Of a stretch of DNA of 10,081 nucleotides, positions 1 to 7,375 are shown in pieces. Source of the DNA: Cyclobacteriaceae bacterium. Lineage in GTDB: Bacteria; Bacteroidota; Bacteroidia; Cytophagales; Cyclobacteriaceae. The notes beneath the pieces were generated by a model. That model saw only the letters and a list, made by a program, of their open reading frames with translations. It made no database searches and was not told the DNA's origin. The number at the start of each line of letters is the position of its first letter. Positions within the stretch are counted from its first letter, which is position 1. The stretch spans positions 1 to 10,081 of the forward strand of contig JANQPK010000025.1 of NCBI GenBank assembly GCA_028289505.1, given 5' to 3'. The position numbers and the translations under genes were made by a program.

Positions 1-147
1 CTTACCATCTCCACTCAAGCTGGGAGCAATTTGGGCAGAACTTGAGACATTAATCACTCTAGATAATGGACTTTTGGAGGACTGAGACCAAGAGTTAAGG
101 CTTAAACTAACAGCGATGGCAACAAGAAAAATTTTTAAAGCACTCAT
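1..147 (-). CDS. Exported protein of unknown function, N-terminal fragment
   Basis: The first 49 codons of a gene are visible; it runs off the left edge of the window with no stop. The start is an ATG whose complement lies at 145-147. Residues 1-22 look like a Sec signal peptide: a lysine at position 5, then a hydrophobic core (IFLVAIAVSLSL), then a polar SWSQ region that could hold the signal peptidase I site. So the product is probably periplasmic or outer-membrane associated. The mature part begins with a short linker and then reads SAQIAPSLSGDGK. That resembles the start of a WD40-like/PD40 beta-propeller blade (pattern AP.hS.DGK), common in Bacteroidetes envelope proteins. Calling it a propeller from so few residues is inference. 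It is divergent from sbcD across a 162-bp spacer. Confidence 0.6.
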   Translation of the reverse strand, partial: MSALKIFLVAIAVSLSLNSWSQSSKSPLSRVINVSSSAQIAPSLSGDGK

Positions 148-278
148 TATCAATATTTTACCTTTTTACATATATACATCTTACCAATTACAGCAAAGAC
201 TATGCAAAATATGTCTCTTAGGGTCAACTAACCATCTATTAAAAAAGGCATTCTTACACGGGTTATATATATAAAATT

Positions 279-286
279 TATCTTTG
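279..286 (+). promoter_or_regulatory. Candidate -7 box for the sbcDC operon
   Basis: TATCTTTG matches the Bacteroidetes primary sigma -7 consensus TAnnTTTG exactly and ends 23 bases before the sbcD start. Transcription would begin near 292-294, giving a leader of about 16 bases. There is no convincing -33 TTTG about 19-21 bases upstream, so the call rests on the -7 box and its position. The rest of the 148-309 spacer is AT-rich, and I see no gene or RNA structure in it. Confidence 0.45.
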
Positions 287-309
287 ATTGATTCTAAAAC
301 AGCTATTGC

Positions 310-1518
310 ATGAAAATATTGCATACCGCCGACTGGCATTTGGGTAAGCGTTTACAGGAATTTAGCAGGATTGAAGAGCAAAGGCTGGTGATGCAGGAAA
401 TAATTAATATCGCCGATCGGGAACAGGTAGATGTAGTGCTGATTGCGGGCGACCTTTTTGATACTTACAATCCGGTTACCGAAGCAGTAGAACTTTTTTA
501 CCAAACACTGCACAGGCTTTCAGATCAGGGTCGCCGATTGGTGGTGGCTATTGCCGGCAATCACGACTCTGCGGAACGAATTGAAGCCCCCCATCCTCTG
601 GCCGCCAACCTTGGTATAATTCTTTTTGGTCATCCTGATACCACCATTGCCCCTTTTACCCTTGATAATGGTATAAAACTTACTAAATCCACTCCTGGAT
701 TTTTGGAGTTACGCCTGCCGGGGTACCAATACCCACTGAGGTTAATATTGACACCCTATGCTAATGAGGTCACCTTCAAAAAGTTTCTTGGAAAAGACCG
801 TCCTCAGGATCAGCTGAGAAAGTTGTTGTCCGGTCAATGGCAGAAAATGGCCGAAAAATATTTAGATGAGAAAGGGGTAAATATTATGATGGCACACCTC
901 TACTTCATGAACAAAGAGGCACCTGCTCCTGAGGAAAGTGATGATGAAAAATCCATCTTGTTTCAGGGTGGTGCTCAGGCCATTCTTATTGACGATTTGC
1001 CTAAAGGCATACAATATCTAGCCTGTGGTCATTTACACCGGCCACAGGAAATCCCTGCCAATTTCCCGGTGGTATATTGCGGCAGTCCTTTGAGCTATAG
1101 CTTCAGTGAAGCCGAACAGAAAAAAGGAGTGGAGATTGTAGAGCTAGCTCCTGGAGCGCCAGCTACTAGAAAAACAGTTGCCTTAAGCACCGGCAAAAAA
1201 CTCACTCGACAGCGATTTGAAGATTTAGATGGCGCGGTCAACTGGTTAGAAGACCACCCCAATACTTTTGTTGAGCTGACAATTGTAACCGATAACTATT
1301 TGAGCGCCACCGATAAAAACAGGCTCTATCACGCTCACAAGGGGATTGTATCAATTATACCTGAACTAACCTCCATCGATGAACAGCAAAGGTTTCAGGA
1401 TGCTATTGATTTGAATAAAGACATCAAGTCCCTTTTTATTGAGTATTTCAAATACAAAAAAGGCCAAACTCCTGACGCTAAACTATTGCAAATTCTAGAC
1501 GAGATCATCCATGCCTAA
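310..1518 (+). CDS. sbcD: Exonuclease SbcCD, nuclease subunit SbcD (Mre11-type)
   Basis: This is the Mn-dependent phosphodiesterase subunit of the cytoplasmic SbcCD complex, which cuts hairpins and trims blocked double-strand ends. At 402 residues it has the usual family length. All calcineurin-like metallophosphatase motifs are present: D8 and H10 in ADWHLG, GDLFD at 47-51 with D48, GNHD at 83-86, H196 in MAHLY, and GHLH at 240-243. The region after about residue 280 is the capping and SbcC-binding part. The ATG at 310 places the DxH motif at the normal distance from the N-terminus, and no Shine-Dalgarno is seen. Only 3 bases separate its stop from the sbcC start, so the two are surely co-transcribed and probably translationally coupled. 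The family assignment is firm. Confidence 0.96.
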   Translation: MKILHTADWHLGKRLQEFSRIEEQRLVMQEIINIADREQVDVVLIAGDLFDTYNPVTEAVELFYQTLHRLSDQGRRLVVAIAGNHDSAERIEAPHPLAANLGIILFGHPDTTIAPFTLDNGIKLTKSTPGFLELRLPGYQYPLRLILTPYANEVTFKKFLGKDRPQDQLRKLLSGQWQKMAEKYLDEKGVNIMMAHLYFMNKEAPAPEESDDEKSILFQGGAQAILIDDLPKGIQYLACGHLHRPQEIPANFPVVYCGSPLSYSFSEAEQKKGVEIVELAPGAPATRKTVALSTGKKLTRQRFEDLDGAVNWLEDHPNTFVELTIVTDNYLSATDKNRLYHAHKGIVSIIPELTSIDEQQRFQDAIDLNKDIKSLFIEYFKYKKGQTPDAKLLQILDEIIHA

Positions 1519-1521
1519 TTC

Positions 1522-4500
1522 ATGATTCCGGTACAATTAACTATTAGCGGTATTTATTCATATGTCCAGCCGGTTACTATTGACTTTCAACCGCTGGTTG
1601 ATGCTAAGCTGTTTGGTATTTTCGGGCCAGTGGGCAGCGGAAAATCTACCATTTTAGAAGCCATTATGTTCGTCCTTTTCGACCGTACCAACAGGCTGAA
1701 TAAAGCTGGAGACGACCGTTATTACAATATGATGAACCTGCAAAGCAGGGAAATGTGTATTGATTTCATCTTCATGGCGGGACATAATCATGAAAACAAA
1801 TACCGTTTTTATTTTTTAGCAAGGCGCAGCTCCAAGGACTTTCAAAAAGTAGAAGTGAAAGATCGAAGCTATTACCAATGGGTAAAAAGCGATTGGAAAC
1901 CATTGGATAAACCGGATGTTTTAGGCATGACCTACGAAAACTTTATGCAGACGGTAATCATACCTCAAGGTAAATTCAGGGAGTTCATCGATCAGAAGCC
2001 TGCGGCCAGGACCCTAATGCTAAAAGAATTATTCCATCTGGATAGATTTGATATAGCCTCAAAAGCTTTTCACCAACTGGCTGTAGTGAAGGATCAACAT
2101 AGTTTTGTAGAGGGTCAACTTTCCCAATTTGAGGAACTAAATAAGACAGTGCTTAAGCAACTGTCCAAAGAGATCAATACTATTTCCTCAGATATCGAGA
2201 AAAACACAGTGCTTGAATCAAGGCTGACCAAAGAATCTAATTTATTGCAACTTCTGCAACATATACACCAAGAACTGATGGAAGTCTCGGACACTGTTTC
2301 AACATTAGAGTCCGAAAAACAGTTTTTTCAAAAAAAGCAACATCAATTAACCCGATTCCTGAAGATTAAGGAGGTATTTCAAGATAGGATTGCAAAGCAA
2401 ATGGATCTTTTACATCAGGCCAAATCCAGAAAAGAAGAGCTGATGGAAGCCATCAGCATCGATAAACAGCTGACCAAAGAAGTAAAGAATGCCAACGGGA
2501 GATGGCAAAAGGCTCAAGCAGAATTTACCCACAAAGATCAGATTCAACAGCAAATAGATGATCTACAATGCATTCTGGAAATCAAGGATCTTAAAGAACA
2601 GTTGAATGCCACTTTGCATCAGAAGCAGCAACTTGACCTGAGCATAGAAGAAATAAGCCGGGCTTTACAAGCGCTAGAACTGGATCTCAAAAAGACTCCA
2701 GATATTGAAACTGCCAAACAGCAGGCGCAATCAGAACTTCACCAACTGGTACAGCTAAAAGGTTGGTGGACTGTGCATATGGTAAATAAAAAGCAGCTCA
2801 ACTCCTTAAAACAAGAAATTACTGATACTGAAGAGCAAATCAATACCATTGTTACGGCACAGGACAAATTATCATCCAAACTTGATGATGAAAAACAAAT
2901 AAAATCCAAGATTGAAGAGTCCCAGGAACAATTGCGGTCACTCTTGGTACATAATGATTGGCGGACACATGCCAGACATCTGGAAAAGGGCAAACCTTGT
3001 CCCCTATGTGGTTCTGTTGACCATCCCAAGCCCTTATCAAGTAAATCGCTTGAGCCCGATATAATAGCTGCAAGGAAACAGCTCAGTACTTTGGAAGACC
3101 TTCTGGACCAGCAACGCCAATTGGCGCAGGAAGTCAAGATACAAACCACTAAAGTGGTTGAAAAACAACAAGCTTTACAGATGCTTGGGCATAAATTCGA
3201 AATAGCTGAAGCGGAGTATATACGGCATCAGAAAACCTACCCGGGAGAAATAGCTCCCAGTGATTATCCCGTGGACTTGCCACAGGCTATTGAACAGCAC
3301 CAGCTGCAGATTGAAGGCTACAATAAAGAGTTAGACCTGCAAAGATCCAAACAAGAACGGCTCCAAGAAGTTGGGAATCAAAGGCAGGAGTTGATGCTGA
3401 GACTACCCGTTATAATATCCGAAAAAGAGAAGCTGCAAGGTAAAGTTGAGCAATTGGCTAGCATGGTGAAAATGCTTGACTATAAAGTTTACCAAAAAAA
3501 AAGTAGCCAACAATTGGAGCAAATGGCATCTCAACTGGAAGATAAAATTCAATCCATAGACCTTAATTACAAGATATACCTGGATCAACTGACTAAAAGC
3601 GAGCAGAAGCTGAACCAACACAAAGGACAGCTGCAATCCCTGGAGCAGCAGATTACCAGAATCAAGGTAGATGCTGACCGGCTTGAGGTAGATCTGTTGA
3701 AGGATTGCCAGAGAGAGTCACTGAAGGGGCTGAAGGAGGTGCAGAAAATTCTGGCATTGGGGTTGGATCCAAAAGTTGAACAACAAGAATTAGAACAATA
3801 CACCACTGATTTAAAAGCTGCTAAAATCCGACAGCAAGCACTTCTGAAAAAGATGGACGGAAAGCGATACCATGTAGAGAAGCATCGGCAGTTGACCCAG
3901 CAGTTAGAGGATGTGAAATTGGTCTTAAAGCAGTTAAGCCGTAACCTCTCTAACAAACAATTCACTCTTGAGCAATATCAGACCAGGTTGAAGAAAAAAG
4001 ATACACTGAAAGAAGATCTTCAAAAGCTCACTGACCGCAGGAATAATGTTCAGGAAATATGCAACCTACTTCGCGGAAATGGTTTTATAAACTTTATCTC
4101 ATCGGTTTATCTGCAAAACCTATGCAAGTCTGCTAACCTCCGTTTTACGAAGCTCACAGGTAATAGCCTTAGCCTGGAGCTAAGCCCCCAGAATGAGTTT
4201 ATGGTAAGAGATCATTTAAACAATGGCAAATTACGCCTGTTGAAGACACTGTCTGGCGGCCAGATTTTTCAGGCTTCTTTATCCCTGGCCTTGAGCCTGG
4301 CCGAAAATGTAAAGGACATCAAACAAGCCGACCAAAGCTTTTTCTTCCTTGACGAGGGCTTTGGCTCGCTAGATCGAATTTCTTTGCAAATGGTCTTTGA
4401 ATCCTTGAAAGCCTTGCAACAGGAAAATCGAATTGTTGGCATAATCTCTCATGTTGAAGATTTGCAAACTGAAATCGATACGTTCTTAAGTGTTGAACAG

Positions 4501-4554
4501 CACCCTGAGAAAGGAAGTTTAGTCCATTCCAGTTGGTTGAGTTCTGTGAACTAA
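1522..4554 (+). CDS. sbcC: Exonuclease SbcCD, ATPase subunit SbcC (Rad50-type)
   Basis: This is the SMC/Rad50-like ATPase partner of SbcD; ATP binding opens and closes the DNA-binding head and gates the nuclease. It has 1010 residues, close to the family norm. The head is split between the two ends. Walker A is GPVGSGKS at 35-42 and a Q-loop lies in IIPQGKFREF near residue 150. The signature LSGGQ is at 910-914, Walker B FFFLDEG has D944 and E945, the D-loop SLD is at 949-951, and the switch histidine is H977. Between them are two long Gln/Lys/Glu-rich coiled-coil arms (about 180-480 and 510-860) flanking the zinc hook CPLC at 493-496, through which two SbcC molecules dimerise. Nothing is truncated. 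Several long minus-strand reading frames inside it are antisense shadows. Confidence 0.96.
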   Translation: MIPVQLTISGIYSYVQPVTIDFQPLVDAKLFGIFGPVGSGKSTILEAIMFVLFDRTNRLNKAGDDRYYNMMNLQSREMCIDFIFMAGHNHENKYRFYFLARRSSKDFQKVEVKDRSYYQWVKSDWKPLDKPDVLGMTYENFMQTVIIPQGKFREFIDQKPAARTLMLKELFHLDRFDIASKAFHQLAVVKDQHSFVEGQLSQFEELNKTVLKQLSKEINTISSDIEKNTVLESRLTKESNLLQLLQHIHQELMEVSDTVSTLESEKQFFQKKQHQLTRFLKIKEVFQDRIAKQMDLLHQAKSRKEELMEAISIDKQLTKEVKNANGRWQKAQAEFTHKDQIQQQIDDLQCILEIKDLKEQLNATLHQKQQLDLSIEEISRALQALELDLKKTPDIETAKQQAQSELHQLVQLKGWWTVHMVNKKQLNSLKQEITDTEEQINTIVTAQDKLSSKLDDEKQIKSKIEESQEQLRSLLVHNDWRTHARHLEKGKPCPLCGSVDHPKPLSSKSLEPDIIAARKQLSTLEDLLDQQRQLAQEVKIQTTKVVEKQQALQMLGHKFEIAEAEYIRHQKTYPGEIAPSDYPVDLPQAIEQHQLQIEGYNKELDLQRSKQERLQEVGNQRQELMLRLPVIISEKEKLQGKVEQLASMVKMLDYKVYQKKSSQQLEQMASQLEDKIQSIDLNYKIYLDQLTKSEQKLNQHKGQLQSLEQQITRIKVDADRLEVDLLKDCQRESLKGLKEVQKILALGLDPKVEQQELEQYTTDLKAAKIRQQALLKKMDGKRYHVEKHRQLTQQLEDVKLVLKQLSRNLSNKQFTLEQYQTRLKKKDTLKEDLQKLTDRRNNVQEICNLLRGNGFINFISSVYLQNLCKSANLRFTKLTGNSLSLELSPQNEFMVRDHLNNGKLRLLKTLSGGQIFQASLSLALSLAENVKDIKQADQSFFFLDEGFGSLDRISLQMVFESLKALQQENRIVGIISHVEDLQTEIDTFLSVEQHPEKGSLVHSSWLSSVN

Positions 4555-4591
4555 ATCAGCTCCGGTCTAGGGAGTTGATGCCCGATTTTTT
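4555..4591 (+). terminator. Candidate terminator after sbcC
   Basis: Directly after the sbcC stop, ATCAGCTCC (4555-4563) can pair with GGAGTTGAT (4571-4579). This gives a 9-bp stem with one G-U pair and a 7-base loop. A run of six T follows at 4586-4591, but six bases (GCCCGA) separate it from the stem, which is looser than a textbook intrinsic terminator. The right arm also overlaps the possible -33 box of the next gene. Confidence 0.4.
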
Positions 4592-4602
4592 CACTAACTT
4601 TG
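4575..4602 (+). promoter_or_regulatory. Candidate promoter of the GroES-like gene
   Basis: TTG at 4575-4577 could be the -33 element and TAACTTTG at 4595-4602 is a perfect TAnnTTTG -7 box; the spacer is 17 bases. The box ends only 4 bases before the ATG at 4607. Transcription would then start at or just after the start codon, implying a leaderless or nearly leaderless message unless the real transcript starts further upstream. Confidence 0.45.
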
Positions 4603-4606
4603 CTTC

Positions 4607-4984
4607 ATGGAGATTACTGGTGATAACAAGCTGCGGAAAATAATAGTAGTCGGTGACAGGGTATTGATCAAGCCCAAGAGGATGTCAGAAAGGACTGAAA
4701 GTGGACTCTATCTGCCACCCGGGGTGCAAGAAAAGGAAAAGGTGCAAAGTGGTTATGTGATGAAAACTGGCCCTGGATATCCAATTCCAATGCCCATTGA
4801 AGAGGACGAACCATGGAAAGATCAGGACGAACAAATTAAATATGTACCCTTACAGGCAAAAGCTGGTGATCTGGCCATCTTCTTGCAAAAGGGTGCTTTT
4901 GAGATTATGTATGAGGGGGAGAAATATTTCATTGTGCCGCAAAGCTCCATTCTGATGCTAGAGCGGGAAGAAGATCTCAACTAG
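4607..4984 (+). CDS. Stand-alone GroES-like (Cpn10 fold) protein
   Basis: The 125-residue protein carries the Cpn10 pattern. GDRVLIKPK at 16-24 matches the first strand. SERTESGLYLPPG at 27-39 lies where GroES has its mobile loop that contacts GroEL. The C-terminal part, KAGDLAIFLQKGAFEIMYEGEKYFIVPQSSIL at about 85-116, matches the closing GroES segment. The dome region is different: residues about 57-82 form an acidic, proline-rich stretch (PIPMPIEEDEPWKDQDEQ) longer than in GroES, which is why the protein exceeds the usual 95 or so residues. No groEL lies beside it, so it is probably a paralogue rather than the main co-chaperonin, and it may bind something else. ATG 4607 is the only plausible start before the conserved core. 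Its last 8 bases overlap the end of hemB on the other strand. Confidence 0.75.
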   Translation: MEITGDNKLRKIIVVGDRVLIKPKRMSERTESGLYLPPGVQEKEKVQSGYVMKTGPGYPIPMPIEEDEPWKDQDEQIKYVPLQAKAGDLAIFLQKGAFEIMYEGEKYFIVPQSSILMLEREEDLN

Positions 4985-5960
4985 ATTTTATCAATTGAGC
5001 ATATTCCTTAGCAAAGTAGCTTAGAATTACTTTTGCTCCGGCACGCTTAATAGCAGTCAATGATTCAACCATAACCTGATTGCCATCCAGCCAACCCTTT
5101 TGATCTGCAGCTTTGATCATGGCATATTCGCCACTTACGTTATAGGCGGCTACTGGTAAAACAAACCGTGATGAGAGCTGGTAAATGACATCCAGATAGG
5201 CCATTGCTGGCTTAACCATGAGAAAATCAGCACCCTGCTCTATATCCAACTCAGCCTCTAATATGGCCTCGCGCTGATTCCTGGGATCCATTTGGTAAGT
5301 TTTCTTGTCACCGTGTTTAGGAGCTGAGTCCAGGGCATCCCTAAATGGTCCATAGAATCCACTGGCATATTTTGCAGTGTAGGACATAATGGAAACATTT
5401 TGATAACCATGTTTGTCCAATATCTCTCTAATCACCTTAACACGTCCATCCATCATATCCGATGGACCTATAATATCAGCTCCTGCCTGAGCCTGGATCA
5501 GGGCCATATCCGCTAAAATGGCCAGCGTCTTATCGTTGATAATCTCACCATTTTCTACCAACCCATCGTGGCCATCTGAACTGTATGGGTCCATGGCCAC
5601 ATCAGTCATCAATATAGCATCTGGAAATGCCGATTTCAGTTTTATGATGGCTTTGGGGTACAAACCCTCTGGATTAAGGGATTCGGAGGCCAGAGAATCC
5701 TTCAAATCATCAATGATGCTGGGAAACAGCGCAAAACTGCTGATTCCCGATTCCAAACATTCTTCAACCTCTCTCAAGAGCTGATCTAAAGAATATCTAT
5801 ATATCCCCGGCATTGAGGTAATTTCCCGCTTGATGCCCTTACCCTCCTCTATGAAAACCGGGAAGATTAGCTCTTCAATCGCCAAGGAGGTTTCGGCAAG
5901 CATCTGTCTGATCTGTTGGCTTTTTCTATTCCTTCTAGGACGCCTTAGCATATGTTCCAT
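4977..5960 (-). CDS. hemB: Porphobilinogen synthase (delta-aminolevulinic acid dehydratase)
   Basis: HemB condenses two 5-aminolevulinate molecules to porphobilinogen, the first common tetrapyrrole step, in the cytoplasm. From the ATG at 5960 it has 327 residues (E. coli enzyme about 324), and the start MEHMLRRPRR places the RPRR motif as in known HemBs. An in-frame ATG at 5999 would add 13 residues encoded by an AT-rich repeat, and the ATG at 5951 is also possible. Active-site lysines are K197 (SYTAKYAS) and K250 (MVKPAMAYLD, Schiff base), and the GPSDMMDGR segment is at 165-173. The metal site reads DVAMDPYSSDGHDG at 120-133: the three zinc cysteines of E. coli-type enzymes are replaced by A122, D124 and D132. 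This is the form of magnesium-responsive, non-zinc enzymes. It lies downstream of rocD on the same strand. Confidence 0.96.
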   Translation of the reverse strand: MEHMLRRPRRNRKSQQIRQMLAETSLAIEELIFPVFIEEGKGIKREITSMPGIYRYSLDQLLREVEECLESGISSFALFPSIIDDLKDSLASESLNPEGLYPKAIIKLKSAFPDAILMTDVAMDPYSSDGHDGLVENGEIINDKTLAILADMALIQAQAGADIIGPSDMMDGRVKVIREILDKHGYQNVSIMSYTAKYASGFYGPFRDALDSAPKHGDKKTYQMDPRNQREAILEAELDIEQGADFLMVKPAMAYLDVIYQLSSRFVLPVAAYNVSGEYAMIKAADQKGWLDGNQVMVESLTAIKRAGAKVILSYFAKEYAQLIKSS

Positions 5961-5964
5961 ATGT

Positions 5965-6016
5965 AAATAACAAATGACAAATTCCAAATAACAAATCAAT
6001 CACAAACTCCAAATAA
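5965..6016. repeat. CAAAT/ATTTG direct-repeat patch upstream of hemB
   Basis: The hemB-rocD spacer is a mosaic of CAAAT units on the plus strand (ATTTG on the hemB strand). Two 19-base copies, at 5973-5991 and 5998-6016 with a 25-base period, differ at two positions. An 11-base word, AAATAACAAAT, occurs exactly at 5965-5975 and 5986-5996. The patch occupies the probable hemB leader/promoter region and offers several TTTG words. I see no exact TAnnTTTG box in it, so how it acts is unknown. Confidence 0.65.
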
Positions 6017-6027
6017 ATTGAAATCCA

Positions 6028-7272
6028 TCATTTGTATTCTGCCATTTCATTAATGGTTTGTTCAATAATATCGCAACATTCCAACAACTGTTCTTCGGTC
6101 ATCACTAATGGGGGCGCAAATCTTATGATATTACCATGCGTGGGCTTTGCCAATAACCCATTTTCTTTAAGTTTCAGACATATGTTCCAGGCGGTATCAC
6201 TTTCTGGAGTATCATTGATCACCACTGCATTTAGTAGCCCTTTGCCTCTAACCTTTGTTAATAGATCGCAGCTTTCGACTAAAGCACCCATTCTGTCTCT
6301 GAAAATAGCACCTAAATAAGCGGCATTTTCAGCTAAATTCTCATCTCTAACCACATCCAAAGCAGCCATGGCCACTTTAGCCGCCATGGGGTTGCCACCA
6401 AAGGTACTCCCATGCTGTCCTGGCCTCATTACATCCATAATGTGGTTGTCTGCCAGCACTGCTGAAACTGGATAGGTTCCTCCAGAGAGTGCTTTACCCA
6501 AAATCAATATATCTGGTCTAACCGCTTCGTGATCGCAGGCCAGCATTTTTCCAGTACGCGCGATGCCTGTTTGGACCTCGTCTGCCATGAATAGCACATT
6601 TTGCTGCTTACACAAAACGGCTGCCTGGGAAAGGTATCCCTCATCAGGAACGTTTACACCTGCTTCCCCCTGGATTGGTTCTACTAAAAATCCAGCCACC
6701 TTTGGGTCCTTCAGTACCTCAGACAACGCCTCCAGGTCGTTGTATGGAATAACAGTGAATCCAGGAGTATATGGGCCAAAGTTATCATGAGCATCAGGAT
6801 CACCGGAAAAGGAAATTATAGTGGTGGTTCTGCCATGGAAGTTTTGCTCACAGACTATTATCCTTGCCTGATCCTGTTGAATTCCCTTAACTTCATATCC
6901 CCACTTCCTACAGAGTTTTATAGCAGTCTCCACCGCTTCGACACCGGTATTTATCGGTAATACCTTCTGATATTTGAAGAACTCGGTTATGTATTGCTCA
7001 TACATCCCTAAAACATTATTATGGAAAGCCCGAGAGGTGAGGGTCAACGTCTCTGCCTGCTGTTGCAAAGCGCTTATGATCCGAGGATGACAATGTCCTT
7101 GATTGACCGCACTATACGCCGATAAAAAATCGTAGTAGCGTTTTTGCTCTACATCCCACAGAAATACACCTTTCCCCTCTTTCAGTACTACCGGCAAGGG
7201 ATGATAGTTATGAGCTCCATACCTATGCTCAAGTTCAATAGCCTGTTGACTGGATGATATGGTACTAATCAT
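6028..7272 (-). CDS. rocD: Ornithine aminotransferase (class III PLP aminotransferase)
   Basis: It probably converts ornithine plus 2-oxoglutarate to glutamate 5-semialdehyde plus glutamate, linking arginine breakdown with proline metabolism in the cytoplasm. The 414-residue length fits ornithine aminotransferases (about 400-440). The fold-type I, class III motifs are complete. NTGVEAVETAIKLCRKWGY at 108-126 is close to the ornithine transaminase version of the phosphate-binding region. FHGRTT is at 145-150, and MADEVQTGIARTGK at 229-242 has D231 to pair with the PLP ring nitrogen. K260 in LGKALSGG is the Schiff-base lysine, and HGSTFGGNP is at 287-295. Acetylornithine and GABA aminotransferases are the main alternatives, but these motifs favour ornithine. 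The ATG at 7272 is preceded by a candidate -7 box inside an inverted repeat. Confidence 0.92.
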   Translation of the reverse strand: MISTISSSQQAIELEHRYGAHNYHPLPVVLKEGKGVFLWDVEQKRYYDFLSAYSAVNQGHCHPRIISALQQQAETLTLTSRAFHNNVLGMYEQYITEFFKYQKVLPINTGVEAVETAIKLCRKWGYEVKGIQQDQARIIVCEQNFHGRTTTIISFSGDPDAHDNFGPYTPGFTVIPYNDLEALSEVLKDPKVAGFLVEPIQGEAGVNVPDEGYLSQAAVLCKQQNVLFMADEVQTGIARTGKMLACDHEAVRPDILILGKALSGGTYPVSAVLADNHIMDVMRPGQHGSTFGGNPMAAKVAMAALDVVRDENLAENAAYLGAIFRDRMGALVESCDLLTKVRGKGLLNAVVINDTPESDTAWNICLKLKENGLLAKPTHGNIIRFAPPLVMTEEQLLECCDIIEQTINEMAEYK

Positions 7273-7278
7273 GAGAGT

Positions 7279-7304
7279 TTAACTTTGGGTATATTCAAAG
7301 TTAA
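7279..7304. promoter_or_regulatory. Perfect inverted repeat in the rocD-rpmB divergent spacer
   Basis: TTAACTTTG (7279-7287) and CAAAGTTAA (7296-7304) are perfect reverse complements around an 8-base AT-rich spacer. Each arm contains TAACTTTG, a full TAnnTTTG -7 box, one on each strand. The minus-strand box (7303-7296) would give a rocD leader of roughly 15-20 bases, a sensible fit. The plus-strand box (7280-7287) would give rpmB a leader near 80 bases. No good -33 TTTG lies at the right distance for either. A regulator operator is the alternative reading. The rest of the spacer to 7375 holds a weaker GATATTTG at 7345-7352. Confidence 0.5.
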
Positions 7305-7375
7305 CTAAAATCAATATCAGGTTTTTCATTTGCCGAATTTTTTCGATATTTGCAGTCCATTTTAAATAAGGAAAG

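Noticed and set aside
263..274. Self-complementary TTATATATATAA upstream of sbcD as an operator
   Set aside because: Alternating AT sequence is expected by chance in such an AT-rich spacer, and no second copy or extended symmetry supports it.
2739..3965. Several minus-strand open frames of 70-136 codons inside sbcC
   Set aside because: They are antisense to the coiled-coil coding region, have odd Cys/Ser/Leu-rich composition, no recognisable motifs and no start context. They are shadows of the real gene.
5961..5999. A 13-residue N-terminal extension of HemB starting at 5999
   Set aside because: It is encoded wholly by the ATTTG repeat patch, and HemB family proteins begin about six residues before RPRR, which fits the ATG at 5960.
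5965..6016. A small CRISPR-like or tandem repeat array
   Set aside because: There are only two imperfect 19-base copies with a 6-base gap, in low-complexity AT-rich sequence and with no cas genes nearby.
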